From the NCBI GenBank assembly GCA_023386675.1, contig JAEWJG010000104.1, positions 1 through 8,290 of the forward strand: DNA of 8,290 bases. Direction: 5' to 3'. The stretch is from Actinomycetes bacterium (GTDB taxonomy: Bacteria > Actinomycetota > Actinomycetes > Actinomycetales > Microbacteriaceae). This document shows, piece by piece, positions 6,299 to 8,290 of this stretch. Both the position numbers and the translations under genes were made by a program. Within the stretch, counting starts at the first letter, position 1, and the number at the start of each line of letters is the position of its first letter. The notes under the pieces are model-generated. The model saw only the letters and a list, made by a program, of their open reading frames with translations, searched no databases and was not told the origin of the DNA.

Positions 6299-7609
6299 TC
6301 ATCCCGCGCGCTCTGTGCGGATGCCGGCCGCCCGGACGAGACCGAACGCGCCGGCGATGCCCCCTGCGGTGATCAGGATGCCGCCGACGAGCATCGCCAG
6401 GTTCTGAGCGCTGTTCACGGTCGCAGTGGCGGTGGTCGCTGTGGGGTCGTCCGGCGGGAGCGCCGACGAGATCGCCGCGGCGCCGGATCTGCCGTTCCCC
6501 GTGTCGGCGGGCGCGGCGTTCACCGCCGCCGTGGGAACGGCGGGGAGGCGGACGACCGCCGAGGCCGTCGTGACCGCAGTGGATGCGCGCTGCAGCAGCA
6601 CGAAGAAGGCCGCGGCGGGCGAGCCGGCCGCGCGCGCCGGCAGCGCGATGCGGAGAGTGGCGCTGGACTGGCCGTCCGCCAGGGACACGGTGGTGGCGAC
6701 CGCCGTGTAGTCCGTGCCGGACTGCGCGGTGCCGTCCGCGGTCATCAGGTCGACGGTCGCGGGGCCTCCGGCGGACGGACGGGTCACCGTGACGAGCACG
6801 CTCGTACTGCCGGCGACGACCGAGTCGGCGGTGACGGCGAGCGGAGCGCCTGCGGCTGTGGCGGCGAACACGCCGGTCCCGGTGGACGCCAGAAGACCGG
6901 ATGCAGTGTCCGGCGTGTAGGTGGCGGTGACCGTGTGCGAGCCGGTCGTCGCCACGGCGAGTCCAGCCCGGGCGACGCCCGTCCCCGAGACCGCCACGGT
7001 GACCGCGGGGGCGCCGTCGACCGCGAACGCGACGGTGCCGCCGGCGGGGGCACCGAGGAGCAGGCGCGTGACGGTCGCCGACACGTCGGCCGTGCCCCCT
7101 GCAGCGACCTGCGCGGGCGCACTGACGGTGACGGCTGTCGCGGCGGTGCACGCCGGGGCCGCGTCGAAGCGAGCGGAGGTGGTGCCGAGGCGCCACGCCA
7201 GGTCGGGCTCGGTCGCGGCATCCACGGTCAGCAGCCAGACGCCGTGGTGCTCGCCCGGGTCGAAGGCGGTGGGCTGGCCGCGGTCGACGATGCCGCCGGT
7301 GGTGCCGCCGGCGAGGTCGTTCGCGCCGGAGCCTGCGGCGGCCGTGATCGGGGTGGCAGCGGACGACCGGTAGCCGAGCACCACCGTCCGGGACATGACG
7401 GCGCCGAGGGGCGCATCCTGCACGCAGTCGACGATCGGGGTGAGCGCGTCGGCGCCGGCGGGAGCCGAGGGAGTGGCTGGAGCGGCGGGCGTCGCCGGTG
7501 CCGCCGGTGCGGCCAGCGCCGGTGCGGCGCCGAGCAGCGCTCCGAGCCCCGCAAGAGTCACCGCGCACGCCAGGCGAAGTCGGGCGTGCGGTCGGCTCAC
7601 ACGAGCCAC
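6299..7609 (-). CDS. Secreted, membrane-anchored protein with Ig-like and Calx-beta-like domains
   Basis: This 436-residue surface protein is not recognised as a named family. From the GTG at 7609, residues 1-33 are a Sec signal peptide (basic RPHARLR, a hydrophobic core, then AxA at ALA-AP). An Ala/Pro repeat linker runs from 34 to 51. The next region holds Cys62 and Cys154, a possible disulfide. About 158-255 is an Ig-like repeat of the bacterial Big_3 type (GGTVAFAVDG, HTVTATYTPD). About 257-355 resembles a Calx-beta domain (TADGTAQSGTDYTAV, then SLADGQSSATLRI). After a disordered stretch, a single membrane helix (about 403-425) and a basic tail (RAAGIRTERAG) anchor it with the bulk outside. 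There is no LPXTG. No enzyme motif is visible, so adhesion or wall binding is only a guess. In-frame GTG at 7600 is an alternative start (see the adjoining -10-like element). Confidence 0.82.
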   Translation of the reverse strand: MARVSRPHARLRLACAVTLAGLGALLGAAPALAAPAAPATPAAPATPSAPAGADALTPIVDCVQDAPLGAVMSRTVVLGYRSSAATPITAAAGSGANDLAGGTTGGIVDRGQPTAFDPGEHHGVWLLTVDAATEPDLAWRLGTTSARFDAAPACTAATAVTVSAPAQVAAGGTADVSATVTRLLLGAPAGGTVAFAVDGAPAVTVAVSGTGVARAGLAVATTGSHTVTATYTPDTASGLLASTGTGVFAATAAGAPLAVTADSVVAGSTSVLVTVTRPSAGGPATVDLMTADGTAQSGTDYTAVATTVSLADGQSSATLRIALPARAAGSPAAAFFVLLQRASTAVTTASAVVRLPAVPTAAVNAAPADTGNGRSGAAAISSALPPDDPTATTATATVNSAQNLAMLVGGILITAGGIAGAFGLVRAAGIRTERAG

Positions 7610-7613
7610 CCTA
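7608..7613 (-). promoter_or_regulatory. Possible -10 box for leaderless expression of the surface-protein gene
   Basis: Read on the minus strand, TAGGGT (TANNNT type) starts just before and overlaps the annotated GTG at 7609. The in-frame GTG at 7600-7598 would then begin about 7 bases after the box, the spacing expected when the start codon is the first base of the transcript. No Shine-Dalgarno site precedes either GTG. No clear -35 box is visible. Confidence 0.3.
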
Positions 7614-7614
7614 G

Positions 7615-7629
7615 CGGGCGAGGCGCCCG
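7615..7629 (-). terminator. Hairpin between purM and the surface-protein gene
   Basis: On the minus strand CGGGCG-CCT-CGCCCG forms a perfect 6-bp stem with a 3-base loop, 43 bases after the purM stop and 5 bases before the next GTG. No T-run follows. It could end the purM transcript, or, if the two genes are cotranscribed, cover the start region of the surface-protein gene. Confidence 0.4.
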
Positions 7630-7638
7630 ATCCGCTCC

Positions 7639-7656
7639 GACCAAAAGGGGTGACGC
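7639..7656 (+). repeat. Near-direct repeat, copy 2 (purM/surface-protein spacer)
   Basis: GACCAAAAGGGGTGACGC lies in the 63-bp spacer after purM, in the same orientation as copy 1. No open reading frame of the right kind follows it on the plus strand. On the minus strand it reads as a C-rich then T-rich stretch after the purM stop. Confidence 0.45.
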
Positions 7657-7672
7657 GCCGGCGCCGCGGGAG

Positions 7673-8290
7673 TCAGTCCGCGTAGGTCCCGACGAGGCGC
7701 ACCGCTCCCCCGTCGACGCCCTTCGCGCCCTGCTCGAAACCGGTGAGGTCGCGCGCGGAGGTGGACACCGTGCCGGCTCGCCAGGTCGGGATGCCGTCGG
7801 CCGTGATCGCCGCGGCCACCGCGTCCGCCGCCTCCGGGGCGACGACCGCGAACATCCCGATGCCGAGGTTCCAGGTGCCCTCGCTCGACTCGAGGGTGCT
7901 GCCGGCCAGGTCGCTCAGGATGCGGAACACCGGCGTCGGCGACCAGGTCGAGCGGTCGACCTCGACCCACGATCCGACCGGGAGGACACGGGCGAGGTTC
8001 GCCGCGATGCCGCCGCCGGTCACGTGGCTGAGCGAGTGGATCGTGCCGCCGAGGGACGCATCCTGGAGCACCCGCAGCAGCGGCGCCGTGTAGAGGCGCG
8101 TCGGTTCGAGGAGCGCCTCGCCGACGACGCCGCCGAAGTCCGCCGAGTGGTCGGTGAAGCTGATGCCGCGGGCGGCGAGGATGTGGCGGACCAGCGAGTA
8201 GCCGTTCGAGTGCAGGCCGGACGATGCCATCGCGAGCACCACGTCGCCGTCGCGGACGCGCTCGGCGCCGAGCACCGCATCCGCCTCGAC
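7673..8290 (-). CDS. purM: Phosphoribosylformylglycinamidine cyclo-ligase (AIR synthetase), C-terminal part
   Basis: PurM performs the ATP-dependent ring closure of FGAM to aminoimidazole ribonucleotide in purine biosynthesis, in the cytoplasm. The frame is open to the right edge (VEADAVLGAERV...), so the start and N-terminal ATP-binding half are outside. The 205 residues seen are the C-terminal part of a protein usually about 340-370 long. Diagnostic segments are GDVVLAMASSGLHSNGYSLVR, the strand and loop SLSHVTGGGIAANLARVLP, and WNLGIGMFAVV near the end of the conserved domain. The tail (about 25 residues after TVSTSARDLTG) is less conserved. The GTG at 8275 is an internal codon, not a start. 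In many actinobacteria purF lies just upstream; that would be beyond the window. Confidence 0.95.
   Translation of the reverse strand, partial: VEADAVLGAERVRDGDVVLAMASSGLHSNGYSLVRHILAARGISFTDHSADFGGVVGEALLEPTRLYTAPLLRVLQDASLGGTIHSLSHVTGGGIAANLARVLPVGSWVEVDRSTWSPTPVFRILSDLAGSTLESSEGTWNLGIGMFAVVAPEAADAVAAAITADGIPTWRAGTVSTSARDLTGFEQGAKGVDGGAVRLVGTYAD

Noticed and set aside
7459..7512. Ala/Pro-coding low-complexity repeat as a CRISPR or tandem-repeat array
   Set aside because: It is an imperfect coding repeat of Ala-Pro/Ala-Thr-Pro units in a secreted protein linker, with no spacers.
7550..7609. Possible lipoprotein signal in the surface protein (Cys15)
   Set aside because: The residues before the Cys (RLA) do not fit a lipobox, and it lies before the hydrophobic core. 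An AxA cleavage site follows instead.

Overview
The window is high-GC DNA (about 70% by eye, not counted) with GTG starts, ATGA gene overlaps, a DUF3073 gene near purM and many GGATGC/GCATCC hexamers. Together these suggest an actinobacterium, most likely a Microbacteriaceae such as Leifsonia or Microbacterium. The genus is an inference. The DNA is chromosomal and densely coding. I see no mobile element, CRISPR array, tRNA or rRNA, and no gene-free stretch over 300 bases.

Left half, 1-4754, plus strand: the distal part of a carbohydrate-uptake operon. Two MalF- and MalG-type ABC permeases (the first cut by the window edge) are followed by a peptidase-E-like S51 protein and a 692-residue glycogen-debranching-type glycosidase. 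Each of the three junctions is a 4-base ATGA overlap, so the four genes are probably made as one translationally coupled unit. The permeases plus the glycosidase suggest import and intracellular trimming of an alpha-glucan or similar oligosaccharide. The solute-binding protein and regulator would lie upstream, outside the window. The S51 enzyme is the unexpected member.

Middle, 4805-6239: a minus-strand single-component flavin monooxygenase/oxidoreductase converges on the sugar operon. It diverges from a small DUF3073 gene across a 142-bp intergenic region. That region holds an AT-rich patch and a 10-position hairpin just before the DUF3073 ribosome binding site.

Right part, 6299-8290, minus strand: the 3' part of purM (purine biosynthesis, cut by the right edge), then a secreted, C-terminally membrane-anchored Ig-like/Calx-beta protein. 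A GC hairpin separates it from DUF3073, which converges on it. The spacer between purM and the surface protein has its own hairpin and a -10-like TAGGGT at the start codon, which suggests leaderless expression. An 18-19 base near-repeat occurs once before DUF3073 and once in this spacer.

I found no clear new multi-gene system. The best leads are the S51 peptidase locked into a glucan-uptake operon, the purM/surface-protein/DUF3073 arrangement with its repeat, and the hexamer enrichment.
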